This document shows positions 42,791 to 55,600 of a DNA stretch of 64,000 bases, in pieces. A program made the position numbers and the translations under genes. Position 1 is the stretch's first letter, and each line of letters starts with the position of its first letter. Below the pieces are notes generated by a model that was not told the DNA's origin, searched no databases, and saw only the letters and a program-made list of their open reading frames with translations. The stretch comes from Carettochelys insculpta (taxonomy: Eukaryota; Chordata; Testudines; Carettochelyidae), in NCBI RefSeq assembly GCF_033958435.1, contig NC_134137.1:228573501-228637500 (forward strand). Direction: 5' to 3'.

Positions 42791-44750
42791 GCATTCCCTC
42801 CCTTTCAATTTATCCCCTTCAGTTCAAATCTCTTATCTCTGCCCCGCTACTGTGCAAGACTGAAACGAGTACCTGAGTTTAATAGTCCTACACCTCCTAG
42901 TTCATACTCAGTAGGTCTTTGTAAAACATTCCTCTTAATTCGTGTTTGGCCTCCCTGTGTGTCTGAAATGGGGGTGGAGTTAGTGTGAATGTGGACCTCT
43001 GAGGGTGTGTAACTGATTGTGAACTTGTAGAATGGGGTTTTTTTGGCCTCCCCTCCACTCCCATTTAGATGTGATCTGAACAGCCAGGCTCCTGCCTCTT
43101 GGAAGAGGTACACCAGATAAGTTGTAACAGCAGAGGAGGCATGAGTATTAGTGCAGTGATATGGTACATTCTAGGGTGATGTTCAAAGCTTTAGCCAGTG
43201 ACGATCATGTGCATTTCCCCTGCTTTGAAATGGAATTTATTAAATTTTTCCAATAATGATCTTCTGTGACCTATAAATGTTCTCTGGTATAGTTCCCCTT
43301 CAACCCCTCCAATGAGCCTGTGTAACAGCAAGTGTATACAACACAGTTGTGGAATTCTGCAAGATGTTAACAAAGAGGAACATGTGAAAGCAGCCAGGAG
43401 TCGGTCTGCATTTGAGAAGTAGCATTTATTTTTCTATCTTATATTTAATAGGACTGTTGGACTACACTTCGATTAGAATCAAAGCCATAGCTGCTAAACT
43501 ATCAGCAGCAAGAATGTTCTCTTGCTTCCCATTTCTAAGTGCAAGATTTAGTGTAGCTGCTTTGTAGTACAGGACAGGACACGCTCTGGTGATAAGGGGT
43601 CCCCCCCTCCTGCTGCAGGCCATAGCATTTAACCTCGTGCAATGTCAAAAATCACCGCAAGCTTCCAAAACTTTCCCTTCAGAAACCTGAATTTGATTTG
43701 CTTATAAAGCTGTGGCATGGAAGGCCCTTTGAGGGATTAATGCTGAACTTTTTTGTTGAAAGGTTCATGGCGATGCTCAGAGAAGCTGCTGACTTTTGCA
43801 TTGCACACTGGACATGTCCTTTCCTCAGCAGTCCAATCTGTTGCTTGTTGGACTTAATGGCAGAATTGATATGGGACAACTAAATACAAAGTAGCCTTTT
43901 CTCACTAACCTGCTTGAGCCAGAATTCACCATATTGCTGCACACTGCGATAAATGAATGAGGCAGCCTTTTGGATGTTGTATTTCAGGAGGACTTAAACA
44001 TGCTTTGTCTCACAGCATAAAGTCCAGACTAAGTTCACAGCCATTAGCTGGCCTGTCATTGCTGTGAAACTACTGCTGCAGCTGGCGTGCTAATTAAGGG
44101 TCAGTCTCTTCAGCAGGCTGCCAGCTTTAAACAGCAATGGACCAAATTATACTGCTTTCTCTTATGCCAACTCCATCTGGCATAGAGCCCAAATGAAACC
44201 TTAACAGGCTCTTCAAATATTAATGTCTTTGATATCCCAAAATAAGAGATGTGACCTACTGCTCTGGTGGTGAATGGTGACAGTTTACAGTTCATTTAAT
44301 TTCAGTGTATGTTGCCTATTAAGAACGGTCCATGTATAAAATAAGTAGTCGCTATACAAGTCTTTGCCAGAATCCTCATTCAGACCCATCCACAAGTGTA
44401 CTGTGTAGCATTCCATGCTAGAGGGCAGATGTTCTATTTAAGTTAATAGAGGATGTTATAAACTTTACAACATGTCAAAGATAATACAATTCTAATATTT
44501 ATTGTGCTCTACCTGGCCCTAAAGTATGACCAGTTGAAAGTCATATATATATTTTTGTTTCGTCTGTCTTTTTTCAGTGTTGAAATTCTGATGTTTCACT
44601 GTGTTGCTACAAATTCCTCCACACAGGTGGAAGGAATGATGTAGAGGTTTAAACCAAACCACCTACTCTTCCTCATTTCATAATGGATTTTGCTGGAAGT
44701 TGTGCAAAACTGTTCAAGTCAATGAGAATAAAGTGGACTTAAAGTACTTG
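42791..44750 (+). other. ATP6V1A: ATP6V1A 3' UTR
   Basis: Non-coding sequence from the stop codon to the AATAAA at 44727-44732, followed by a GT-rich stretch (cttgtgggtctttcc). About 1.95 kb, a plausible length for this gene. Internal short ORFs are chance. Confidence 0.6.
44727..44732 (+). terminator. ATP6V1A: Poly(A) signal of ATP6V1A
   Basis: AATAAA in 'gagaataaagtggactt' with a downstream GU-rich element. It is the first canonical signal I noticed after the stop with good context; earlier variant signals could also be used. Confidence 0.55.
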
Positions 44751-46714
44751 TGGGTCTTTCCTATTCAGTTATCTATTTCCTCCCTGCAAAATCAAAACTA
44801 CTTCTAGAAGGTTAAAGATCTAGAACATATCAATGTCTGAACAACCTGTAAGCAACTCTACACTACCACTACTGCTTTTAGAATCACCAAGTTCTCCTTT
44901 CAAAAAGGACAAACATGCTGTTGTCTGGGGCTCAGCTGGCAAGTAAGTTAAAACTAATAGACAATGTTCATCTAGCAGCACTTATTGCTGTAACAGAGCA
45001 AGACTGACCTAGGGTTTTAGACACTATGAATGTTATCATTAAAAGGTATATTTAAGAAAATCATATTTTGAAGTGATGTAACCTTTAAAACCAAGAAGTG
45101 AAAAACTTATGCAGGAATTGGTTTTAGACTTGCTGTAGCTGTTCAGTGCTTGAAAGTGAGTTGAAATTAACATTTACAAAGGAGCCTGTAGAGCAGGGTT
45201 CACGCACAAATGTAAACCACAGAAGTTTCTCAGCCTCTTATGCAAACAGCCTTGCTTCCATGTGGTGCAGCAGGATAATGGCCAGGCAGTGCAGAAAAAA
45301 ATACCAAGTGTACAGACAACCACAAACTCTGTGCTGGGGTGATTTGTGAGGGGTAGATGCGCTCACACTGCTAATAGCAGAGACATGTTTTTCTCAGCCT
45401 CTCATACAAACATGACCCCAGAGCTTTCCTGGTCCCATTTTGAAATTGTCTGTTACATATTTCCTGCACAGCTGGAGAGCAGTGGCCCAAGCAGACCACT
45501 GACCCACATTGTGGGTCACATACAGGACACTACTGGAGACTAATAAATTTGATTTTAAGACATGGCATTTCCACGCTGGCCTTAGTCAAACTTTTGAATT
45601 CCAGCTTGACACTACACTCAGCAGGTTCTGACAATACTGTGATAGTGACATTAATGCTCCCAAAAAAATCGAGCTTATGGTATTTACAGTGAAGACAGTC
45701 AGTCTTGGGCTGTGTCTATAGTACAAGAAATTACAATTTAAGGCAGTTAGCTCCATATTACTATCAGGCCAGGCCCTGCCCCCAGAAGCTTGCTGAAATG
45801 TAGCAATGAGGCTGCTAGCTACCCTTCACAAAGAGAGCCCTACCACTAGCCCCCAATCTTCTCCCCAGCCTGACAGAGGGGGCCATCTTCTCTAGGTGCA
45901 GCTTGACATCACTTACCAGGCAATAGGCCTCCTTAATAAGCACAGCGTTTAGCTGGACATTTTGAGATGATCTGAAAACTGAGGACAGCTCTGGGATCTC
46001 TCCCAGTGAACGGGGGATGATGGTAGATGGCAAGTTATAGTTGACAGTCTGGTATCAGTACCTACTGAAAGAAATTTAAGACACATTTACATTTAAGCTT
46101 GTGGGGGGTGGGGAGGAGAGCCTGGTCTCCCATAGAGGTGCTCTAACGAGCTGGCTATAGAGCAGCAACCCCCAAATTGGAAGGGACGGAGGAATGCTGA
46201 AGGAGGGAGCTTCAGCAGGCCTAGGCCAGCCCCTTCAGGTGGCAGGAGGAGTGCACCTCCCAGCACTCCTCTGCTCCAGCCCCCACTAAAAGCCTGGTTA
46301 TGTACTGTAACAGGCTCATGCCACCCCAGGACAGGAACAGCTACAGCCTGGGGAGCATTCAGATGCCTTCTCCTGCCCCACTCACCCTCCAACCCCACAG
46401 CACAGCTCTCCCACACCTCTCCTGCTCCACCTGCACTGACTCCACAGTCAGTCAGTCACTTCAGCCCAATGTTCTACAGTTTCAGGAGAAGAAACTGACA
46501 GATCCACCACAGAATGGGGCTCCCCAATTTTCCCACCCCACCCCCCACAAACAAGTGAATCTGGGGCTCAGATAAGTGCATTAGCCACTGGCCAAAAAGT
46601 TAAGGGAGTGCTGAATTATTTATGCAGAGTACAAGCATGACCCTAATTCAACTATAAAGTCCTTTAAGTCCAAAGGCCAAACAGCATTTTAGACAAGTGT
46701 GCTGAACACACCTA
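44751..46714. other. Intergenic region between convergent ATP6V1A and DUSP12
   Basis: No coding feature recognised. Near 45713 the text 'gggctgtgtctatagtacaa' resembles the GTCTAC-type termini, so a further decayed DNA transposon is likely from there. Otherwise mixed unique-looking sequence. Confidence 0.5.
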
Positions 46715-47389
46715 GGCCACATCTACATGTGCACACTACTTCAAAGTAGCAGCACCAATTTCGAAATAGCGCCCGTCACAGCTACATGTGTTGGGCGCTA
46801 TTTCGAAGTTGAAATCGACGTTAGGCGGCAAGACGTCGAAGTCGCTAACCCCATGAGGGGATGGGAATAGTGCCCTACTTCGAAGATGAATGTCGAAGTA
46901 GGGCACGTGTAGCTGATCCGCGTCCCGCAACATCGAAATAGCGGGGTCCGCCATGGCGGCCATCAGCTGAGGGGTTGAGACGCGCTCTCTCTCCAGCCCC
47001 TGTGGGGCTCTATGGTCGCCGTGTGCAGCAGCCCTTAGCCCAGGGCTTCTGGCTGCTGCTACCACAGCTGGGGATCCATGCTGCACGCACAGGGTCTGCA
47101 ACCAGTTGTCGGCTCTGTGGATCTTTTAGTGCAACTGTGTCTGGGAGGGGCCCTTTAAGGGAGCGGCTTGCTGTTGAGTCCACCCTGTGACCCTGTCTGC
47201 AGCTGTTCCTGGCACCCTTATTTCGATGTGTGCTACTTTGGCGTGTAGACGTTCCCTCGCAGCGCCTATTTCGATGTGGTGCTGCCCAACGTTGAAGCTG
47301 AACGTCGACGTTGCCAGCCCTGGAGGACGTGTAGACGTTATTCATCGAAATAGCCTATTTCAATGTAGCGTGCACGTGTAGATGTAGCC
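46715..47389. mobile_element. 675-bp TIR DNA transposon, non-autonomous, copy 1
   Basis: Begins GGCCACATCTACATGTGCAC and ends ..GTGTAGATGTAGCC, with 3-bp duplications CTA at 46712-46714 and 47390-47392. Near the ends are clusters of ttcgaa/tcgaaatagc and cgtcgaag motifs that may be transposase-binding repeats. No transposase; ORFs such as 47010-47345(-) recur in copy 2 only because the DNA is duplicated. TIRs and 3-bp duplications suggest PIF/Harbinger or a related superfamily. Confidence 0.8.
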
Positions 47390-48470
47390 CTAAAGTGCAA
47401 CAATTTAATACAGCCAAACATTAATCAAACATTTCTACGCATTTGATCCAGATATGTGAATATGCTAAATCCAAGAGTGCAGCTTGCATGTAGCCAAGCA
47501 GGTAGTAGCAATGCACCCTTCAGAATTTACTTTGTATAACCGTTATCAAATAAGTGCTGTCATTGCCAATTCCTGATTTCAGTTCAAACCAATTTCAGAC
47601 CAGCTTCAGTCATAACTTGTAATTCTTTCCAAGACCTTTCCCCCTAATTTGTCCTTCCTCTTTGCTGGCCAACAGTTTTTCTTTTGTAGTTGAGTCCACA
47701 TAGGCTTAAACACTGTTCTGTGGGTTGAAGTACCATGGCTGGCTCATTCAAAGACATTCTTTGTCTTGTTTAAAACCAACTGCAATCACCCTGTCAGTCA
47801 CAGTTTTGCTTTTTCAAGGACGCTTTCCAAGTCATTTATTCTCTGACCCTCAAATTTAAGCTAACCCTAATTCTTTAATTTCCTATTTATCACACAAGGA
47901 TGCTCCACCACCACTGCACAGCCTCCATGCCTAGTCCACCTAGCAGCAGGTGAAGAGTTCCCAGCTACAGAGCTCACAAGCAGAAGTGGTGCTTAACTCC
48001 AAGAGAGGAGCAGGCAGGTCTTAGGACACATCTGTCTCCTCAGCATCACCCATTGATCAGTTTAGGTAGCTTCCCACTTAGCATTTGAGTTTTGTGGATT
48101 CTATTCTCAGACATCACCTCTCTCCCCATTCTCTGCCTAGGCACCTCCCTCAGATTTTGTGGACGCCAGAGTCGTTCCAGTGATTTTTCTAGAAGCCTAA
48201 AAGTAGTACCACCTGTTTGGCTGCATAGTCGCAATATTTTGGGACAGATTTACAAGAGCATTCAGCAACCAGATGAGAAGACATTAAATTTCCTTTGTGG
48301 ATCTGGCCCTTTGTCATAAAAAAAAAAAAAAAAAACCACACCAAGAGAGTAATGTGCTACAAGGACTCATCTTCTCTATAGTAACCCAGGGTAAGCTTTA
48401 TTCTCAATAAGCTACAGAAGTCACTGACATGGAAAGTAAAGATAGTAAATATCTGTGGGATTATCTATCC
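47390..48470. other. Intergenic, nothing recognised
   Basis: AT-rich sequence with a 17-18-nt A run at about 48318-48335. No protein similarity or clear repeat structure was seen on either strand. Confidence 0.5.
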
Positions 48471-48474
48471 CTGC

Positions 48475-48942
48475 AGTGTCCAATACGCTCCCCATTTACC
48501 ACGTGGTGAACGGGGAAGCATACTGTGGAGAATGTGGGTTAGCAGGCTGATGCAGCGGCTCAGGCGGTGGCACGGTGACTTCTTGGGTGCTACAAGACTG
48601 CGGCAGCTTGGGAGCCACACAGCTAGTGCAGCGACTCCTCGGGTGCCGCCGGAGCCACCCAGCCCCAAGCCATGCAGCCGCGAGAGCCACATGGTGTGGC
48701 GCCCAAGGAGCCGCCGCCACCCTACTGCACAGCCCTTGACAGCCACATGGTGCCTGAGCTCCCAAGCAGTTGCTGCTGCGCCGCCATCTGAGCTGTCACA
48801 TGGGCTTTTGGGGCTGGGCAGCTCCAGTGGCAGCTCTGCTAAGTCACCGGAGGTGGAAGGGGGTAGGGTACATGGCTGCAGGGGTGGGGAGGTAGGGCAG
48901 CAGCATGTGGCAATTAGGGTCTTCCTTTTAGATGCCACTGAT
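48475..48942. mobile_element. GC-rich probable hAT-type non-autonomous element
   Basis: 'gcagtgtccaatacgctccc' at the left and 'tttagatgccactgatcta' at the right give weak CAGTG-type inverted termini. The core is a run of imperfect 'gccacatggtg / gcagcggct' units. The overlapping open frames (up to 171 codons) on both strands are GC artefacts. Confidence 0.4.
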
Positions 48943-49149
48943 CTAGCCTCTCTCAGAGACTGAAGCAGTGTAGGGAGCAAGACAATTGAGGCTCTGCCTG
49001 TGAAAAAAAAAAAGTGTCATTGCCTTTGGCTTCCTCTTGTAAAGTGATACCGGTTCATAGCAAATTATGTCTCAACATCCATTTACTAACCTTACCTGAA
49101 ACACTTCTTTGATCTACTCTAAACAAAAACTGAAGAAACAATCACCCTC

Positions 49150-49290
49150 GGAGACCATCCCTATGACAACGGCACAGCTACAGCACCTTTCAGCCAAAAT
49201 CCCAAGTGATTTACAAAAAATTACCACCTCTGTCTTACAGCTGAGGAAACTGGGGCAGAGAAGTAGCAGCTTGCCACAGCCGCATACACT
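49150..49290 (+). repeat. MIR-like SINE fragment
   Basis: 'cttacagctgaggaaactgg ggcagagaag' is the MIR core; preceded by 'cccaagtgatttacaaaaa'. Confidence 0.6.
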
Positions 49291-49599
49291 GTTTATGGAA
49301 GACTATGAAATAGAACTCCTTACCCCCTTTGCAGTGTTCTAGTCACAAGCCCCTGCATTCATCCCCTCTTCAGAACACTTCATCAACAGCCATCTTCAAA
49401 CAGGAGCTTTGGAACTGGCCTTACAAAAATACTACAATAGGTGATAGCCCACAAGCAAAACCAACATGCAATCCTCTTAAATTAAGGAGCCTTCGTGCCA
49501 CCACTCTGGTTTCAAAATTTGCCTTTCTTGCTGTTTTTCCAAATGTGTTCAAACATTTCACCTATTATTTTGCAAGACCATAGTCATGATTAGATGGAG

Positions 49600-49605
49600 T
49601 TTATT
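49600..49605 (-). terminator. DUSP12: Candidate poly(A) signal of DUSP12
   Basis: AATAAA on the minus strand, ~330 nt past the DUSP12 stop codon. It would give a short 3' UTR. Not confirmed by any other signal. Confidence 0.45.
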
Positions 49606-49932
49606 AGCATGTCAAACGTCACACTTGCAGGCTCAAGGGCCGGCAATGTTTCACCAGTGGTTTTCGAAGATATTAGTGGCCTTTTTTTTTTTTTCCCCCT
49701 AAATAATATGGCTCCCCAAATCTATGAAATACAGGAAGCCCCAAGGACATCCATCCAGGCCATCATGAACAACTTTCTTGCACTAGTGCATGGGTTTACA
49801 AAGTTTGTCCTACACCTGTATGCAGTGCAGACCACCCTCATATTAACAGAAAGAGGAGACCACAGCAATACATAAAACCAGGCAACAGTTCTCACAGAAC
49901 TTCATGGGAGTCATTAAAACCAGCACCAGCAT

Positions 49933-50094
49933 TCACGTTTTGGCAGTGAGGAATCCACAAACTGGCAGTGCTTTCATTTCATCCACCCGACTCTTGTGAA
50001 TCTGGAAGGCAGGGGTCACCCAGCGGCCACACGAACACTGTTCACCACGCCAACTGAAGGAACCCAACTTTGATGTGCACTTGGGGCACAGAAG
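49933..50094 (-). CDS. DUSP12: DUSP12 exon 6 (aa 254-306, stop TGA)
   Basis: Encodes LLCPKCTSKLGSFSWRGEQC then SCGRWVTPAFQIHKSRVDEM, the zinc-binding end. Acceptor CACTGCAG; stop at 49935-49933. Confidence 0.93.
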   Translation of the reverse strand, partial: LLCPKCTSKLGSFSWRGEQCSCGRWVTPAFQIHKSRVDEMKALPVCGFLTAKT

Positions 50095-52639
50095 CTGCAG
50101 TGAACACAAACAACAAGATATAAGGCTCTTCCAAACTCAATTCACTTCTCCGACTTCAGGACTCAACTCCTAGGAGCCAGCTACAGAACGTAGGGCCAGA
50201 TAGGTCTAACTTCGTATGTATCACAGGCCATAGAACTTCCCCAAAATAATACACACAGCATATTGTCAAGGAAAATATTCAGTCTTGATTAAAAATTATC
50301 AGAGATGGAGAATCCACCATGAAGCTTGAAAGTTGTTTCAATAGTTAAAAATTTACATCTAAATTCTAGTCTGAATTTACCTAGCTTCAAATTCCAGGCA
50401 CTGGACCATGTCTCTCTCTCCGCTAAATCAAAGAGCTCAATATTAAATATTTGTTCTCATGTAGGTATTTATAGACAGCAATCAATACTGCACATCCCTT
50501 CTCAGACTAGAGGATCATCCATCACAAGTCCAAAAAGACTACTGAAATCTTGCCACTTCAGTATCATACAGAAAGAATTCAACTTATTTTGCAGAACACT
50601 TCAAGAGGCCACCTGTCTTGCAGGGTATTCACAATATTTTGGAACAGACTTACAGAGCATTCAGCAACCAGATGAGGAGACAACTCATTTTGTTATTACA
50701 ATAGGTTGCACTTCCTTTGTCTGGCACCCTGAGGATGTGACCAGTCCCAAGGAAGGTCCCCTGCCCCCACCCCACCAGCCTGCTGCCCCATCCTGCTGCA
50801 AGCTCTGTTTCCTCCCCACTACCCCTACTTGCCCCCAGCCCCTCCACCTCAAAGCCCAGCGGCTGCCTTACCTCTGGCCAGGCCCATGGCCCTGGATGTG
50901 ACACTGTACGTAGCCCCAGCTGCCAGCCCCACAGAAGCCCACTCCAGCCACAGCTGGGCTACCGGACTCAGCCCCAGGGGTGCTGGCTTCAGATGCAGCC
51001 CCTGCCCTGGCTCCAGGAATCCAAGCCCCACCAAACTCCCCTACACAGGGCCACCAGCCCAGCAGGGCTTCCAGCCACTGGCCCTCAGCCTACCAGTCTC
51101 CATGGGCTCTCTGGTCCAGTAACATTCATGGTCCTGCTGGATTATGAACCTTGCTGGACCAGAAAATCCCAGTTTTGAGAGGTGCAATCTCTACATGCAA
51201 TAGCCAAATTTTAAGAAGTTACCAACATTTAACATTACCCCTTATTTTCAATTATAACTGACAGGTCTCAAGCACATAAATTAACCATCTAGACTGTCAA
51301 CTGCCTGAATTGGATTTGAGATCTTTTTAAGACCTGGCCTTCCATTTTGCAGAGCACAAACCACTCTGCGACCCATAGTCTGAGGACCTCTGCAATACAG
51401 CCTTATTGTGCACAGCATTCCATGCTGTGGAACTATCCCAAAATGCTGTACATAGTAGAATGCAGAAGTATAAACAACAGAGGGACAAAAAATAAGTAAA
51501 GGCAAAACTGGGATACTACAGGGACTTGGAGAGAGAGAAAGAAGGCTACTCGAGGTGGCAGAAATAGCAGCAAACGGTCATGCAGCTATTGAAATGAAAT
51601 TATTTGAAATGACTTGGCATACTAATATAAGTGGAGAGAGAATATGAGTTCATTAAATCAGCCTGAGAAGGTGCACAGGAAGTTTTGGAGACAGGGACAG
51701 CATTAAGTGAAATTGATCAGGAGCATTTTGTGGCTAGAATAACGTAATCACATGTCTGGAATGTGGGAAGAAAGAGGCAACTGAAGAGCATGTATGGTTA
51801 AGCTAGGATTTTGGGAGGGCATAAGGGAGCTGGGAAGAGTCTTCTGGCAGAAGTAGACCTATGAAAGCAACAAATAGATGGTTTAACTCACTAATGTCAT
51901 GAAGACTCACCAGTCCAGGCATCAAACCTACTTACCTGTCCTCCATTTTGGTGATAATGGGAAAAATCATAGATATGCTACTTTACCAAATACAAAACCC
52001 ACAACCTCTAACACACTGCGTGAAATTCTGCAAGGTTGCTCTGAAAACACGTTCTGCTGCATACTCACAATTTTACTCACTGGAGCTATTAAAAGATATC
52101 CAACAGCTTAATAATCCATTGTCATGGAGGCTATCTGAGGCAGAGGCCACTATGGGTATCACCCTCCATCAGTTAATGGCTACTGATGACTATTGTCACC
52201 CGGGAGTCCCCTACCACTGTAATAGGTGTGAGAAGACAACACTCACAAGCTTATTAATGAGCTTCAGAGGTGGTGGAGAGCAAAAGAGCTATAGCAGTAA
52301 CAGCAGTTTGCACAGGAACAGTAAAACCAGGAGACATAAGGGGTGTGGTCAGATGCACAGAACCATTTTAAAAAAGTGAGAACATCTCTTAATAGAGTTT
52401 CATAGGTAAACGATATGGAGTGCTTGCTCCTCTCACCTGTCCTTCCATCACTCCTAACAATGCTGGTTCCATCCACTGTACAGGCTCAATGAAGTAAGAG
52501 GTACATTTGACCTCGTTGTCATTACAAAGCTGAGCAGGATCTGTAATCCTCTTGTGAACAAAGGCTGCTGGTCCACTTCCTTCAGCATGGGCCAAAATGC
52601 TTGAACCACGAAACAGGCAACGTCTATCTTCCAGAACAC

Positions 52640-52677
<38 letters not shown>

Positions 52678-55600
52678 CTGACAGTAACTTGATAAGAGCG
52701 GAGCACAAAACAGTAGCAGCGGCAGCAGATGGATGGAGTTATACAAGCTGTATTTTCTTTTTCCATTTGAAGAGGTCAGTGAAGCCCGCTCGTTTTGAGA
52801 CCCTCCCCTCCCAACCTCAGCAAATCCAGTGCCTTCAGCCCTGGGCCTCTTTCCCACAGACATTTTGTTTCTTTGTAGTTACTTTTACCAACCTCCTAGC
52901 TAATGAAACAGGAGACCATCTAGGCATACATCTCAGAACTATACAGCTAGACAATTGGAAATAAGAGAAACTCCCATGATCAAAAGGCCAAATTTAGCAA
53001 GCTGTCTTATGAAGGCAAGAGGCATCCTTGGGAGCATGGGTGTCAGATTTTGAGCAGTTTCAATATATTAAAAACTCAGTCTTAGTTTTCGTGTAAGCTG
53101 AAGCAACTGAAGTGGAGTTGTGCCTACTTACAGACAGTGTACATTTAGGCCCATGGGTTCTGTGCGGCTTCAGAGCCCAAGAGACTTCTTGATTATGAAA
53201 CAAAGATTAAGCAAAGGAGAGTATCATATGTCCTTTAGACTGACATTTTCAACGACTCACTCCTGTTCTGAAAGAGACACATCCAATAAACTACAGAGGC
53301 TATTTTCCCTACAATAGTTTATTTCAAAGTTGCATTTTATGAGAGATGAAAGGTTCCATACCTGCATTTCCTGCACCTGTAGAGAGCCTCACTGTTCAGA
53401 GTTTGACAAATGCTGGTTGGGTCAACTGCAAAGACTTCTCGTGGCAAGTCTTGCAGCTCTGCAGAAAGGGAGTGATACAAGTCTATGAATGACCTACTTA
53501 TAAATAAAGCAGTGCCTTGCATGTTGAATGGTAACAGAGAGGAAGCCGTGCTAGTCTATACACTATCAAAACAAAAAGCAGTCAAGTAGCACTTTAAAGA
53601 CTAGCAAAATAGTTTATTAGGTGAGCTTTCGTGGGACAGACCCACTTCTTCAGACCATAGCCAGACCAGAACAGGTCTGGCTATGGTCTGAAGAAGTGGG
53701 TCTGTCCCACGAAAGCTCACCTAATAAACTATTTTGCTAGTCTTTAAAGTGCTACTTGACTGCTTTTTGTTTTGATAAATAAAGCACTATAAGGTTTGCT
53801 TCCTACCCACAACTTCTCCCTCCTTAAACAGTTCCTGAGGGCAGGTCTACACTACCGGACAATATCAACTTAATTTATGCAACTCCAGCTACACGAATAG
53901 TGTAGTTGGAGTCAAGGTACCTTAGGCTGAGTTGCTGCAGGATCTCCACTGTGTGTGTTGTGGGGGGGAAAGGAGTTACTGATAGAAAAAGCTCTCCTGT
54001 CAACTTCCCTTACACTTCTTGTTCTGGTGGAGTATTGGAGCAAACAAAAGAGCAATTGGCAGTTGATCTAGCAAGTCTTCATTAGGCTTGATAAATTGAC
54101 CCCCAGGGGCTCAAACACCGCAGCAGCAATCCCCTGGTATGTGTAGACTTGCCAACGTATGCGTATGGTATGTGTAGACATGCCCTAAGCAAGAGATGAG
54201 CCTCAACCTTTGCTGCCTAAGAAGGGTAGTTCCACTGTGCTAATTACAAGAAGCTTTGTATCTACAAATAGTACATGTGGGTCTAGAGTACAGGTGCCTT
54301 CCAGTGCACAAAACTTTATATACACAACATTCAGAGTTCAGACTATTAAGATTTTTACATGCACAAATCACCAGGGTATTTGAGCACTATCTGCTCTCAG
54401 TTACACTGGTGTAAATCAACAGAACTGCCAAACCCATCTAAACAAGCACCAGCAGTGTGTAACTGAAAGGCTGATTCAGGCAGTGCTGATATATCCAGTG
54501 TTGGAACAGCAGCCAACTCCAGGGCTTTGCCTAAGGGATGCAAGGTCTGGGGCAAACCCCCATCTGCCCATCCCCTGGCTGCCCCTTCCTGCCCTGAGCC
54601 CTTCCCACACCACCCCATTCACACTCCACTTCTTTGCCTACACAACACCCCTGCTCTACCCCCCCGCCACCTCTCCCCACCCCACTTCACCCCCATTGCT
54701 CCCCTTTCCTAAGAGACATGACCTGGGGGATTACTGAAAAGGGCTGGCATGGCATTGCAGGAGGGGTCAGGGCCCCTGCAACTTGCAGGAATGGAGGAGA
54801 GCAAAGCAGAGCTGGCTGGGATGGGGTGCGGCACTTCCTGACACCGTGGTGAAGTGGAATGACCCAGCTGAGACACAGATGGTGGAGCGGAGCAGGCTGC
54901 AGGAGATGCTCAGCTCCCCATGCCTCCTGCTGCCCCCCCACACCAGGGCCTCCAACGTAATACCCCAGGCTGCTGGGGGGTTTGTGGGTCCCATCTGTAA
55001 GACAGTTGAAGTGGCTGTCACAGGGCCCCCCAAAGAGAGGGACGGCTGCCCTGAACTACTCTAGGGAGGGGTCAGCTCTGCCCCGCACTAGAAGATATAT
55101 AATATACAGTACCAGCCTTTTACAAAACAAAACAGCAGAAATGTACCACTTTAAAGACTAACAAAATAATTTATTTGGTGATGAGCTTTCGTGGGACACT
55201 GTCCCACAAAAGCGCATCACCAAATAAATCATTTTGTTAGTCTTTAAACTGGTACATTTCTGTTGCTTTGTTTTGTAGGAGTATAGACTAACATGGCTAC
55301 CTCTCTGTTACTATCTTTTAACAAGTTCAGTAACTCTTAGCTACTACAGCTCCAGCTTCCCTACGCACAGCATCTCACACGTTATCTTCACTCACCAGGA
55401 TATTTCTCTGTAACCATTTGTAAGCGATACTGTTTGTAGATGGCACTGGTCACATCAACTTTACAGCCCATTGCTTCATAGAGCTTCAGCTGCCACTCAA
55501 AGCCTTCATTCATTCTGGAACCATAATGAAGATCAGAGGCACATTTCCTAGGCTACGAAGAACTTACCGATCAGTCCCCACTAGCACAAAATAGAACTGA

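Noticed and set aside
46736..47345. Minus-strand frames 46736-47101 and 47010-47345 with homologous counterparts at 59648-59869 and 59803-60120
   Set aside because: The similarity is explained by the two transposon copies being duplicate DNA. There is no transposase-like motif and the frames break at different points.
48465..48980. 171-codon minus and 143-codon plus frames in GC-rich 48.5-49.0 kb
   Set aside because: Repetitive Cys/Ser/Arg-rich artefact of a GC-rich repeat; no conserved features or splice context.
50326..50901. 191-codon plus-strand frame
   Set aside because: It spans intron 5 of DUSP12 and part of a TIR repeat with C-rich core. No domain is recognisable.
52642..52675. GA/CT repeat considered as a GAGA-factor promoter element
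   Set aside because: It sits directly upstream of an internal DUSP12 acceptor, so a pyrimidine-tract role is the simpler explanation.
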